Part shown: in pieces, positions 9,662 through 18,420 of the stretch
Layout: each line of letters opens with the position of its first letter
How positions within the stretch are numbered: the first letter of the stretch is position 1
NCBI GenBank assembly: GCA_016712415.1
Contig: JADJRC010000015.1
Coordinates: 124,001-188,000, forward strand
Direction: 5' to 3'
Source of the DNA: Lewinellaceae bacterium
GTDB taxonomy: Bacteria > Bacteroidota > Bacteroidia > Chitinophagales > Saprospiraceae
Length of the DNA stretch: 64,000 bases
Program-made: the position numbers and the translations under genes
Notes under the pieces: model-generated
Databases searched by the model: none
Seen by the model: the letters and a program-made list of their open reading frames with translations, nothing else
What the model was told of the DNA's origin: nothing

Positions 9662-10681
9662 GCTGATCCTCCCAGGCTTGAGCGAGATCGTTCCTTCCGA
9701 TCATATTTTTCCAGCCTTTTTTGGGGTTTTCCTTGATCGTTTTCAACAAGGCAAGTTGCCGGGGCGACAACAGCTCATCGGGCGACTGGCTGTTGCCTGC
9801 AAGGCTGTTGGCTCGGCAGGCCTGGAGCGTGGTCATCGGCACGAATTTGTAATCCGTCTGGGCGAGGTAGTATTTTGGCTCATGGTCGCTGCGAAACCCT
9901 TCGTTTTTGGAACAGGCCTGTATGCCTTTGGGTTGGGTCTTTTTTTCGAGGTCTTCCTTCTTTACAATAGCGGGGTTGAATTGCACGCGCACCACCTCGC
10001 GGCCGTCCTGGAAGCCAGGTTCCGTCTCCACGACGCCGGGAATGGCCCCGAACGTGCCTTCGCCGCTCCAAAAGCAGTACATGGAAAAAGTGGCGGTTTC
10101 GAGTCCGGCCTCGCGTGCGAGTAATTCTTCTTCCAGCAATTCGAGGTAGCGGGGGCTACGGCGCCCGTGAGGTCGAGTGCGCGGCGCATACCCTCTACAA
10201 GTTGGTAGGAGGAGCGAAAATCACCCATGCGCAGCACCACATCGCTGTAGTCGGCGCGCATGATGCGCACCACAGGGTTGTTCCAGGCGGGCTCGTCGAA
10301 GCGTTTCAGCGCTTCTGCGTCCTTGCCACCCTTGTTGTTGTAGATACACACGGGTACAAAATACGTTTCGATGGCTTCCACGATCAGCGGGTGCGAGAGC
10401 GTATTGTTGCCGTAGCGGGTACAGTTCGAACATCCCGGTACTTCCTGGAACAGGATCAGGATGGGTTTACCGCTTTTTTCGGCTTCTGCTTTGCCGGCGT
10501 CAAGATCGCGCAACCAGTGGACTTTGCCGAGTTCCTCGGGGTTGTCAGGGGCTGGAGTTACGTCGTTAACGGAGTCCATGGGAGGGGTATTGGTGACAGG
10601 AGCGGTTGTTTCGTTGGGAAACAGAAAAAAAGCGCCTGCTGTGAGCAGTATACATGCAGCGGAAAGCAATTTTACGATCAT
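9648..10681 (-). CDS. Thioredoxin-fold protein with MsrA-like C-terminal domain (frame interrupted)
   Basis: 344 residues after correction. An N-terminal signal/anchor (LLSAACILLTAGAFFLF) is followed by a thioredoxin-like domain with FQEVPGCSNCTRYGN, the C-x2-C pair at residues 84 and 87. The C-terminal part contains TFSMYCFWSGEGTFGAIPGVV, closely resembling the GCFWG...F..IPGV block of peptide methionine sulfoxide reductase A with the catalytic-type Cys retained. The protein is probably periplasmic and may couple thiol chemistry to sulfoxide reduction; that is inference. The two halves lie in different frames that meet at a G5 run (10151-10155); one added base joins them as TGAVAPRYLELLEEE. 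The stop codon TAA is inside the right TIR of the palindrome array. Confidence 0.8.
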
Positions 10682-10712
10682 GACGTACAGTTTGTTTTTG
10701 AAAACACAACGT

Positions 10713-10720
10713 CAAATATA
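10713..10720 (-). promoter_or_regulatory. -7 promoter box of the thioredoxin-like gene
   Basis: Read on the reverse strand the bases are TATATTTG, an exact TAnnTTTG match, 31 bases upstream of the ATG at 10681. I see no -33 element at normal spacing. Confidence 0.45.
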
Positions 10721-10853
10721 CCCGCAATGCGTGTTTTGCGGCGGAAGAGAATGGGGCAAATGTTGCGGAGGCGACAAGTGGCAATCGTCAGGGTGACCGA
10801 TCAAATACGCTGTGATGACCCTTTTACTGCAACGAAAACAGCCCCGTCGTACC

Positions 10854-12841
10854 TTATCTGCTACCGGTCAGCGTTTGAATTCTGAGATCGACAGCCTGTG
10901 CCTGTGCAGCATTGCCCGACAGGGTATAGGCTTGCGACAGCGATTTCAGGGCATCGATATTGGCCGGTTGCATCTCGATCAATTTATTGAGCCACGGTAT
11001 GGCGTCTGCCGGCCGGCCGGATTTTATCAACGCCTGGCTCAACAAGGCAAGTATCTCCGGGTCAGTGGCATAATGCTGCTGTGCTTCGGTCAGGTATTGC
11101 ACGATTTGCCGTATATCGCCCTGCCGGGCAATTAATGCTTTAGCCGCTTCCCGCATGACAACGCCAAATTATTGACCGCTCCCGTATAGCCCGGATTCAG
11201 CTGCACCGCAAACCGGTAATCTCTTGCGGCCAAATCAAATTGCTGAAGCAGGAAGTAAGCGTTGCCGCGCATATACAGCGCAATCAGCGACGTCGGAAAA
11301 ATGTCGAGGGCAGTATTTTGGTACTGCAGGCTGCTGTTCAGGAGTTGCCTGCGTTTTGTTGCATCCTTTTCTGACAAGGCCTGCTCGCACAATTCAGAGC
11401 CGTAAGCACAGTTTATTTTGGAACTATGGGGCGATATTTTGACATCGTGGGCAAAGAGTATCCGGTTCGACGACCAATCGGTATTGCGCAGCACGGTTTT
11501 AAGCGACAATAAGGCGACCACGGTGATGGCGATGCCCGTTTTGAGATACGCTTGCCAGGCGTTTCGGGGCCTGAGCCCTATCCACCAGGATGCCGTTAAC
11601 AGGCAAAAACCTACAGATGGAAGGAACAGAAAACGCTCGGCCATATTGGTGCCCACCGGAAAAAGTAAATTGGAAACGATGCTGATGCCGGCCAGGTAGA
11701 ACAATACGCTGAAGCGTTCCGTTTTGGCCTTTTCCGATTTAAAACCCCTAAAAACGAAGGCCGCCAGCAATAGATAGAACAAAAGACTTGCCCATACCCC
11801 TGCATTGGCGAACGTCATGATCCCGATGTGGCGGGGATAATAATCACACGTTAACGGATGCGGGAACAGCAGGAGCAGGATGTATTTGCCCAAACAAAAC
11901 AACACGGTAGCCAGGCGTTCCTGTGTGGAAAAATGCACCCACCGGTTTCCATCCAGTTTGACAAAGGGGTTGTTCATCAGGTCCATGGGCGGATCGCCAA
12001 ACGACCATCCGACCACGCTGCCCCGCAGGATCAAAAATACGGCGCCGGCGAGCAGGGCGGGCCAGAGATACCGTCCAATCCGGTGTAAAGCAGCGCCCCG
12101 AAACAACCACAACGCCGCCGGTAAAATGGCGAGAAAAGTGAGCGCATTCTCTTTGCCGAGCATACCAGCCAGCAAAGATGCGGCAGCAGCCCAGGCAAGA
12201 GCCATCCGGCCTGTGTCAAAAGCCCTTAGCAACAGGTACAAGGCCCCTAGGCCACCGGCAAGCGCCGCGATTTCGTCGCAACTTTTAATGTTGTTCACCA
12301 CTTCCGTATGGATGGGGTGCACAACAAAAAGCAAGGTTGCCAGACCGGCGGTCCATGGTGCCTTTTTTTCCGTCGGTTGATGCCGAAGCAAAAGCAACAG
12401 TGTTCGGTGCAGCAACAACGCTGTACCGGCAAAAAAGAGCACCGTAAACAAATGATATGGCCAGGGAGTGGCGCCAAAAAACTGGTACAATACGGCAAAA
12501 AACGCCACGGTAAGCGGCCTGTAACGACTGCCGTATACTTGTGTTTGCTGCTGATACCCCGCAAAAGCGTCTTTGGTAAAAATATCTTTCAGGCCTCCGA
12601 TACCTTGTTTCGTAAATACATTTTCACTGATCACAACCTTGTCGTCGATGACAAACCCGTGCGGGAGCGAATTCGCGTACAGGGCAAACGCCAGGGCGAA
12701 AAGCAAAAAGCCCTGAAGACGGGTGTTGTGGAATATACTCCAGCGATATATTCCTTCCGGCAATATTCCCTCAGAAGAGCCTGCAGGAGGCACTTTGGTG
12801 CTTTTCGACGGCGGAGCAGATTGCCGTTGCGGTTTGGCCAT
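10854..12841 (-). CDS. Multi-pass membrane protein with C-terminal TPRs (TMTC-like; frame interrupted)
   Basis: 662 residues after correction. About ten or more hydrophobic helices follow an N-terminal cytoplasmic tail. The luminal-side motif FVIDDKVVISEN, the YGSRYRPLTV block and the HPIHTEVVNNIKSCDE motif match the GT-C-fold glycosyltransferase-like proteins related to eukaryotic TMTC O-mannosyltransferases. The C-terminus carries TPR units (AVNNLAL..., EILALLSQALIKSGRP...). The main frame ends at about 11132 while the TPRs continue in another frame to 10854. One added base in the CCC at 11150-11152 restores NNLALSCGEAAKALIARQGD, a normal TPR continuation. I placed the start at the ATG at 12841 (MAKPQRQS) rather than an upstream one because the preceding residues are not family-like. 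Confidence 0.8.
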
Positions 12842-12960
12842 AATGCGCGTGATTATTTTCAACGCAAAAAAACAAAAAAGGAAGGACTTCCTTCCAGCCC
12901 GGCTTTTTCTGCTCACCGGCTGTTGTGGTTTCAGAGACGCTGACCAGACGATAACAACGC

Positions 12961-14565
12961 CTACATCTTCAAAACCCGTATCACCTGTGTCCCGCGCTTC
13001 GATCGCATCCGCACCACATAAATCCCGTTGGGCTGATCGGAAATATTTATTCCAGTCCCAGGTTGCAGGGAGTCGGATGCCAACACCTTTTCGCCAGACA
13101 AATTGTAAATCTCGATTGCGATACCTGCTGTTTGGCTGTCTCCTACAGTAATGGTGAATTGCCCGCTGTTTGGATTCGGGACGATGGCAATGGCGTCGTT
13201 TTCAATCAACTGGTCTGTTCCGGTACTCATAAATGTAAATATAGCCGAGGTCGCCATACATCCATTGGCGGTTGTGACTGCGACGGTATAATTACCGGTT
13301 TGGGTCGCGGTGTACATGGGCGCGGTCGCGCCGGGAATAATATTGCCGTTCCAATACCACTGATTGCCGCTTGCGTAGTTGGAACTCAGGGTTGTTCCGT
13401 TTGCCGAAATAAGGGGGTGGACAATATCAAATGTTTGGGTACAACTCATTCCGTTGTAGGTTGCCCGGAATGTATATGTTCCTGCTGTGTTGGGTAAGGG
13501 TTTAGTCCACGCGCGCCAACTGGTACTATTGTTATTGGTACTGCTGTATGTCCAGGTATTGAACGTTGATCCGTTGGGATTCAGGATGCTTACATCGCCC
13601 GTCATGCCTATTGTTTCATTGCGCATGAACACATAGAATTTTGCCGATCCGGGTGGAAGTCCCGGGCCCTGGAACGGCAGCGCGTAACAACTGCTTTCGT
13701 TGGGTGTTTCCGTAACCGGACAACCGGGCACTACAATATCGGTCGTATGCACGGAGATTTTTACGACGGCGGGTTCCGTGTAGGGTTTTTGAGCCGCCCA
13801 CCAGGATGTTGCATTTAAGGCGTTACAGGAACCCGCGTAGGGGTCGATCCGGGTGCCGGATGTGTTTCCGCTCCAGACTTCAAAATGAAGGTGCGGCCCC
13901 GAAGAGCTGCCTGAACTGCCGACGACGCCCAGGTATTCGCCTGCCACGACTGACTGTCCGACGACCTTGGCCGTGACGGAATTTTTTTTCATATGCCAGT
14001 ACAAGGCGCGCGAACCGTCGGGGTGTTGTACCACGACATAATTGGCCGGCAAATTATTCACCGAGCAGTTTTTGTCAAAATTGCCGTCCCCTTTATCAAT
14101 AATAGTACCCGCAGCGGCAGCAATGACCTCTACATAATCGTGGTCCATTTTATAGAACGGGAATGGCGGTATGCCGATGTCTGTTCCGCCGTGTCCGTCG
14201 TATGTTTTGGCGCCGCAGTTGTAATCGGTCATGGCGCCGGCATTCGCGTTGTGGTCCACATAAGCGCCAATGGCGTAATAGCTGCAATCAGTGAAGCCGA
14301 TTGCGGGTTTGAGGGGCCAGTTCAGCGCGGTGGTTGTCGCGATTTTTTGTTCCGAACCGGCTATCCCCAGAAGCGCTGTGTTTTCGGCGCACTTCTGTTC
14401 GATTGCCGCGTATTGCTGAGGTGTTATGCAGGGATTAGCGGCATCGTTGGCCGCCTCCGGGAATGCGCCGCTGTTTTTCAGGGTATCTGAAGGAGTGTTT
14501 TGTGCATAGGCAGAAAATGCAGGCGAGAAAATGCAGAGCAGCAGACATACAGGAGATTTTTTCAT
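12961..14565 (-). CDS. Secreted M23 family metallopeptidase with T9SS C-terminal domain
   Basis: 534 residues. Signal peptide MKKSPVCLLLCIFSPAFSAYAQ starts at the ATG chosen (14565). The LytM/M23 zinc peptidase domain has H125 and D129 in GHGGTDIG, H191 in YWHMKK and the HLHFE motif at 225-229, all ligands present. M23 enzymes cut peptidoglycan cross-links or Gly-rich peptides. After it come PKD/Ig-like segments and a C-terminal T9SS type A domain (VPNPNSGQFTI ... NGIYVVRM), so it is probably delivered to the cell surface or outside, not kept in the periplasm. The open frame extends upstream to a GTG next to a C9 tract (14647-14655), which I do not take as the start but which may affect expression. 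Confidence 0.92.
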   Translation of the reverse strand: MKKSPVCLLLCIFSPAFSAYAQNTPSDTLKNSGAFPEAANDAANPCITPQQYAAIEQKCAENTALLGIAGSEQKIATTTALNWPLKPAIGFTDCSYYAIGAYVDHNANAGAMTDYNCGAKTYDGHGGTDIGIPPFPFYKMDHDYVEVIAAAAGTIIDKGDGNFDKNCSVNNLPANYVVVQHPDGSRALYWHMKKNSVTAKVVGQSVVAGEYLGVVGSSGSSSGPHLHFEVWSGNTSGTRIDPYAGSCNALNATSWWAAQKPYTEPAVVKISVHTTDIVVPGCPVTETPNESSCYALPFQGPGLPPGSAKFYVFMRNETIGMTGDVSILNPNGSTFNTWTYSSTNNNSTSWRAWTKPLPNTAGTYTFRATYNGMSCTQTFDIVHPLISANGTTLSSNYASGNQWYWNGNIIPGATAPMYTATQTGNYTVAVTTANGCMATSAIFTFMSTGTDQLIENDAIAIVPNPNSGQFTITVGDSQTAGIAIEIYNLSGEKVLASDSLQPGTGINISDQPNGIYVVRMRSKRGTQVIRVLKM

Positions 14566-14646
14566 AATGGGTAGCATTGGTTTGTCTTGAGAGGGAGTAT
14601 GGTACACATTCGCTGCTTGCGGGGCTGAATGAATTGAGTTATTCAC

Positions 14647-14655
14647 GGGGGGGGG
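14647..14655. repeat. Poly-G/C tract (G9) upstream of the M23 peptidase
   Basis: Nine consecutive G on the + strand (C on the coding strand of the peptidase) lie 82-90 bases upstream of its ATG, between the peptidase and the divergent lipoprotein gene. Tracts this long slip readily. The intergenic stretch 14566-15010 otherwise holds a triple direct repeat near 14711-14743 (AAATGGCGCG-like) and a promoter for the lipoprotein. Confidence 0.85.
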
Positions 14656-14919
14656 CACAGCGGCAGTCCTATAGCCCCGTTTCCGTGTTCACTTCGAACA
14701 TTGAGCCGAAATGGCCCCAAATGGCGCGAAATGGCGCGAAACTATTCGCCTGTTTGAGGGCATTTTTGCCGGGGCCTTTCCAACGACCCTGAAGGATTCC
14801 TGACTCAGGCAAATTCCGTCAGGATTGTATTTCATTACAACGACAGACAAAGAAGGTGTGAGAACAGTGTTTTTACGGTTTCCAGGCTGTAAATGCAGCA
14901 TACTTATGTTCGCGGCGTG

Positions 14920-14949
14920 TTGCCAGTACCGGGTTGCCGGATATTTTTG
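14920..14949 (+). promoter_or_regulatory. Promoter of the 15.0-kb lipoprotein gene
   Basis: TTG at 14920-14922, 19-base spacer, then TATTTTTG at 14942-14949. This fits the Bacteroidota -33/-7 pattern. The ATG follows 61 bases further on, giving a leader of roughly 55 bases. Confidence 0.55.
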
Positions 14950-15010
14950 CAAAGCAGCCTACCACGCCAGACAACAATAAACAATCAATACTTACCTAAA
15001 TTTTAACACC

Positions 15011-15847
15011 ATGCGTCAACTCACGATTACGGCCCTTACGGCAACTCTTTTTCTGATCTCTTCTTGTGTGAAGTTTGAATCGGAACCCACCAATACGTAT
15101 ACGCCCAATGCACAGACTGGTTCGCGGCAGGCAAATATTGCCGACATCCAGAAATACAACGATGCGGTGCTTTTGGGTACCCTGGATTTATTGGACGACA
15201 ACCTTTTTGTGAACTCGGCCATCAGTATTGCACTGGCTACATTTGATGTTTCGGAATATACCGACTACTATGCCTACTTTGATGAATTGTCGGCAGTCTT
15301 TGCCAGTGCCAACAGAGACCTTTTGGCGGAAATGATCAATTCCGTATCGAACCATACGGCAGATGCGAGCATGGTCAATATACTTAGAACGAATGGGTTT
15401 TCTTATTCAAACGGGTACTATCTGTTCAGGCCAAGGCTGTTCCTTATTCATTTGGACGAGATGAGTTATGAATCGCCCAGTCAGGCTGCGAGACTCGTTT
15501 TTTCGAATCAGGATTTAGGAAATATCCCGGTATGGAGCCGGAACCACCTGTCGAATGGATTCAGCATGAATACAGTAAACGTTTCAGCCCTGGATACAAA
15601 TCCGGTTTGGGTTGTTTCTTCCAGCGTGGTTGATGTCAGAAATAACGAAGAGGTTGATCTGATCGAGCTTGAAGCCGGCGGAAAGAAAAAATGCAAGGAA
15701 AGCAATACAACCGGCTGGTGTGTGAATTCGGGCAAAGGCTGTAAGTGTTACTATAAGGATGCCATTAATGAAGCCTCGGCCAATTTTGGTTTGATCAACG
15801 CGTTTGTTAACGGCACTTTGGACGCGCAATACTATATCGGTAATTGA
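15011..15847 (+). CDS. Hypothetical lipoprotein
   Basis: 278 residues, family not recognised. The N-terminus MRQLTITALTATLFLISSC is a lipoprotein signal with the lipidated Cys at position 19. The body is acidic to neutral with no repeats that I can see; residues 40-140 look helical, and the C-terminal 60 residues carry a cysteine-rich basic patch (KKKCKESNTTGWCVNSGKGCKC) that could form disulfides or bind a metal. The gene has its own promoter and no obvious partner; a palindrome array follows within 25 bases. Lipidation would place it on the inner or outer membrane. Confidence 0.75.
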   Translation: MRQLTITALTATLFLISSCVKFESEPTNTYTPNAQTGSRQANIADIQKYNDAVLLGTLDLLDDNLFVNSAISIALATFDVSEYTDYYAYFDELSAVFASANRDLLAEMINSVSNHTADASMVNILRTNGFSYSNGYYLFRPRLFLIHLDEMSYESPSQAARLVFSNQDLGNIPVWSRNHLSNGFSMNTVNVSALDTNPVWVVSSSVVDVRNNEEVDLIELEAGGKKKCKESNTTGWCVNSGKGCKCYYKDAINEASANFGLINAFVNGTLDAQYYIGN

Positions 15848-15869
15848 ATAGTTTAGCAGCAGCAATGCC

Positions 15870-16006
15870 TTGTACCCCAGAATGGTATTCCGGGCGCCTG
15901 TACCCCGGAATGGTATTCCGGAATACCTGTACCCCGGAATGGTATTCCGGGACGCCTGTACCCCGGAATGGTATTCCGGGGCGCGGAATACCATTCCGCG
16001 ATACAG
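15870..16006. repeat. Second palindrome array of the REP-like family
   Basis: Four forward units of about 28-30 bp, each CTGTACC or TTGTACC followed by CCGGAATGGTATTCCGG, and then one reverse unit CGCGGAATACCATTCCGCG followed by ATACAG. The core palindrome and the preceding GTAC are the same as in the 9-kb array, but here the units are shorter and there are no long TIRs. Confidence 0.93.
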
Positions 16007-16011
16007 TTCTT

Positions 16012-16072
16012 TAAATAAATCATCCCTGACTTTGGCAATTATTTGCACGGTAAGTCAGGGGTGATTTATTTA
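16012..16072. terminator. Long hairpin (21-bp stem) between palindrome array and SUMF1-like gene
   Basis: 16012-16032 and 16052-16072 are reverse complements with one mismatch in 21 positions, enclosing a 19-base loop. The stem ends 14 bases before the ATG at 16087. It could terminate the lipoprotein transcript or control translation of the next gene. Confidence 0.6.
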
Positions 16073-16086
16073 CAAATATCACAGAT

Positions 16087-16683
16087 ATGAAACTGTTATT
16101 AACACTTGCTGTAATAGCCATTTTATTTGAAATAAATCGGCCGGTTCCCGGATTCCCACCACCTCCCGGAACCATGGAGATTGGCGATAATACCTATATC
16201 GACAAACAATTGATAACCTACCTTGATTACCAGGAGTTTCTGTTCAGTATAAAAACCCGCGACAGTGTTTTATACCGCCAAATGATCCCTGACGATACGC
16301 TGGTGACGTATAAGAAAAAAGTATTGTGGAACAACAGTGATTTCCTGGATTTCCCCGTCCTTGGACTCAATGAAAAACAAACGACGGCATACAGTGCATG
16401 GCGGTCAGACGCGGTCAATCAGATGATCTTCAACCGGAATCTCCGTTGCAGTAACCTTAAGTATTGGGAAACATTTGATGAGGTAGATCCGGATAAAAGA
16501 TACAAAGTGGCGTATTCCATTCCGACCCAAGCCGAGATACTGGGCTCTTCCCTGAAAAAAGAAAAATATCACCCGGATGAATGGGCCTCGGACGGCATCG
16601 TGCCGGGGAAACAATCGGGTAAAATCAGTAATTCAGCGCTGAAAGTATTCAGGTGTAAGGCGATGTACGTGCCGGTTAAGTGA
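16087..16683 (+). CDS. Small secreted SUMF1/FGE-like protein (probably shortened)
   Basis: 198 residues with signal peptide MKLLLTLAVIAILFE. The segment NTYIDKQLITYLDYQEFLFSI resembles the opening of formylglycine-generating-enzyme/GldK-like domains (normally EVTNxxYxxF), and FPVLGLNEKQTTAYSAWRSDAVN resembles their P-V-x-x-V-x-W-x-x-A-x-x-Y-x-x-W block. The end KVFRCKAMYVP resembles the usual GFRCV/R ending. The domain is shorter than usual and lacks the paired catalytic cysteines of true FGE, so an enzymatic role is doubtful. The gene follows a long hairpin and is close to the S41 peptidase gene, 68 bases downstream on the same strand, and may be transcribed with it. Confidence 0.6.
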   Translation: MKLLLTLAVIAILFEINRPVPGFPPPPGTMEIGDNTYIDKQLITYLDYQEFLFSIKTRDSVLYRQMIPDDTLVTYKKKVLWNNSDFLDFPVLGLNEKQTTAYSAWRSDAVNQMIFNRNLRCSNLKYWETFDEVDPDKRYKVAYSIPTQAEILGSSLKKEKYHPDEWASDGIVPGKQSGKISNSALKVFRCKAMYVPVK

Positions 16684-16751
16684 TTCAATATATGCTTTCC
16701 GCGATGCATCTTTACCGGATAAAGCACTTTGACCTAATATATCGATTCTGC

Positions 16752-18146
16752 ATGTACAAATCGCTGACCAGTATTGCCTGCTTCATCGCGCTGGCGTTTT
16801 TCACCACGACCGGCACTGCCCAGGAACAAACATTTGCTGCCACCCAAATAAAGGAAGACCTTGATTTCCTGAAGTCCGAACTGACGAAGAAGCACCCCAA
16901 CCTGTATTTGTACTCTCGCCCGGAAGTATTTGATTCCTTCTTTGCGGAATTGTATCAACATATTCCGGATTCCATGACCGAACTGGAGGTCTACCGATTG
17001 ATTACCCCCGTTTCTTCGATCATAAAAGACGGCCACACCCTGTTTTTTCCGAGCGACCGCACGGTAGAATACTACTACCAAAACGGCCTGTATTTCCCTT
17101 TCAAAATTTACTGGGACGGAAAAACCCTGTTCGTGGCCATGTCTTTTTGCTACACGCAAGACATACCCGACGGCGCCGAAATCATCAGCATCAATGGCGT
17201 TGAAGCCGCCGGAATAATGAAATACTGCCTCAGCAGAATGATGCGCGACGGGGAAAACGAGACATATCCGGTTTGGGTACTAAACAACTGGTTTAATGAA
17301 TATTACAGTTACTTTTTCGGTCACCCGGATACCTTCAACATCCGGTACCGTTTGGGCGACGGCGCCATACAAGGCAAAACGATAAATGCCTTAAACAGAA
17401 AAGACATCGCGATCAACAGGGATAAGCGTTACCCGGAGCGACAGTTCGGCCGGGTGAAGAACCATGGCATTACCCTTGAATTCATGGACGAGTCAAAGAC
17501 GGCTATCCTGACGATCAAAGACTTCCACAAGGCAATTTTGAAGCAATCGTACGGGCAGAAATTTCCCCAAACCATCAAGAGGTATTTCTCCCAAATCAGT
17601 GAAAAAGGTGTGGAGCACCTCGTACTGGATATGCGCGATAACCAGGGTGGTGAAATGGGCTACGGGGTTTTATTGCTCTCTTACCTGCTGGATGAACCGT
17701 TTAGCATAGTTGAGGAATACTTCAAGGTAGGCGATCCCGCCGCTGATCCGCAGAACAGGAATATTAAGTGCAAGGGCCCATCGATGGGCACCTTTAAGCC
17801 CAAATCAAATGTCTTCAGGGGGAAGTTGTCCGTTCTGGTCAACAGCGGCAGTTTTTCCAATACAAGCATTGTCAGTTCCGCATTGCGACATTACAAAAAA
17901 GGCGTTTTTATCGGCGAAGAAACAGGCGGAAACCCGAATATTATCTGCGGTTCAGTCCAAAACAAAACATTGCCGAACACCAAAATTAAAGTGGAAATAC
18001 CGACCCTTCGATTTGTCCTGCGGGATAAAGAAAACAATACAGGCAAAGGCTTAATACCCGAACACCTGATCCGGCCGTCGATCCAGGATATCATCCACAA
18101 CCGCGATGTCGTGAAGGCGTACGCGACAGGGCTGGTTCCAAAATAG
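16752..18146 (+). CDS. S41 family peptidase, secreted
   Basis: 464 residues from the ATG at 16752, which begins the signal peptide MYKSLTSIACFIALAFF ending at TGTAQ; the frame is open further upstream but without such a signal. The C-terminal half has the tail-specific-protease/crotonase fold: HLVLDMRDNQGGEMG is the strand before the active site, and VNSGSFSNTS contains the probable catalytic Ser. EETGGNP follows as in other S41 members. A PDZ-like region may be represented by DGAEIISINGVEA. Likely periplasmic; substrate unknown. Downstream lies a large hairpin that looks like its terminator. Confidence 0.85.
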   Translation: MYKSLTSIACFIALAFFTTTGTAQEQTFAATQIKEDLDFLKSELTKKHPNLYLYSRPEVFDSFFAELYQHIPDSMTELEVYRLITPVSSIIKDGHTLFFPSDRTVEYYYQNGLYFPFKIYWDGKTLFVAMSFCYTQDIPDGAEIISINGVEAAGIMKYCLSRMMRDGENETYPVWVLNNWFNEYYSYFFGHPDTFNIRYRLGDGAIQGKTINALNRKDIAINRDKRYPERQFGRVKNHGITLEFMDESKTAILTIKDFHKAILKQSYGQKFPQTIKRYFSQISEKGVEHLVLDMRDNQGGEMGYGVLLLSYLLDEPFSIVEEYFKVGDPAADPQNRNIKCKGPSMGTFKPKSNVFRGKLSVLVNSGSFSNTSIVSSALRHYKKGVFIGEETGGNPNIICGSVQNKTLPNTKIKVEIPTLRFVLRDKENNTGKGLIPEHLIRPSIQDIIHNRDVVKAYATGLVPK

Positions 18147-18150
18147 GTCG

Positions 18151-18208
18151 TATGATGTGAATTTTATCATTGTTGGCAGGACACCAACAATGGTAATAAA
18201 ATATCATA
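18151..18208 (+). terminator. Stem-loop downstream of the S41 peptidase gene
   Basis: Nested complementary segments: TATGAT/ATCATA, TTTTAT/ATAAAA and ATTGTTGG/CCAACAAT around a seven-base loop. It starts four bases after the S41 stop. The rest of the gap to 18420 shows no gene, only AT-rich DNA before the GH97 start. Confidence 0.6.
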
Positions 18209-18420
18209 GTAGGCCTTATTTCCTTTTTGGGCCCGATGTGTCACCACAAGACAACCCACTGCCGGTGTCGTACAGCCAAAGGGCTCAGCAGCGCAAACCT
18301 AAGGAAGTTGTCATTTGCCACGACACACAGTATGCGCTTCCTTTTCCGGTGTTTTTAGTGTTTCGAACCGTGAAAATGCCATATATTAGCCCTTTTAAGG
18401 CCACTTTTCGATTCTAATAT

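Noticed and set aside
8940..10124. Long open frames across the 9-kb array giving repeats such as NGIPRLG or RNTIPGY
   Set aside because: They only translate the palindromic DNA repeat, exist on both strands and in several frames, and have no domain or signal; not a repeat-protein gene.
14566..15010. tRNA or small RNA gene in the larger intergenic gaps
   Set aside because: I looked for TTCGA-type T-loops and cloverleaf arms in the gaps at 14.6, 18.2, 44.5, 47.4, 49.3 and 63.7 kb and found none convincing.
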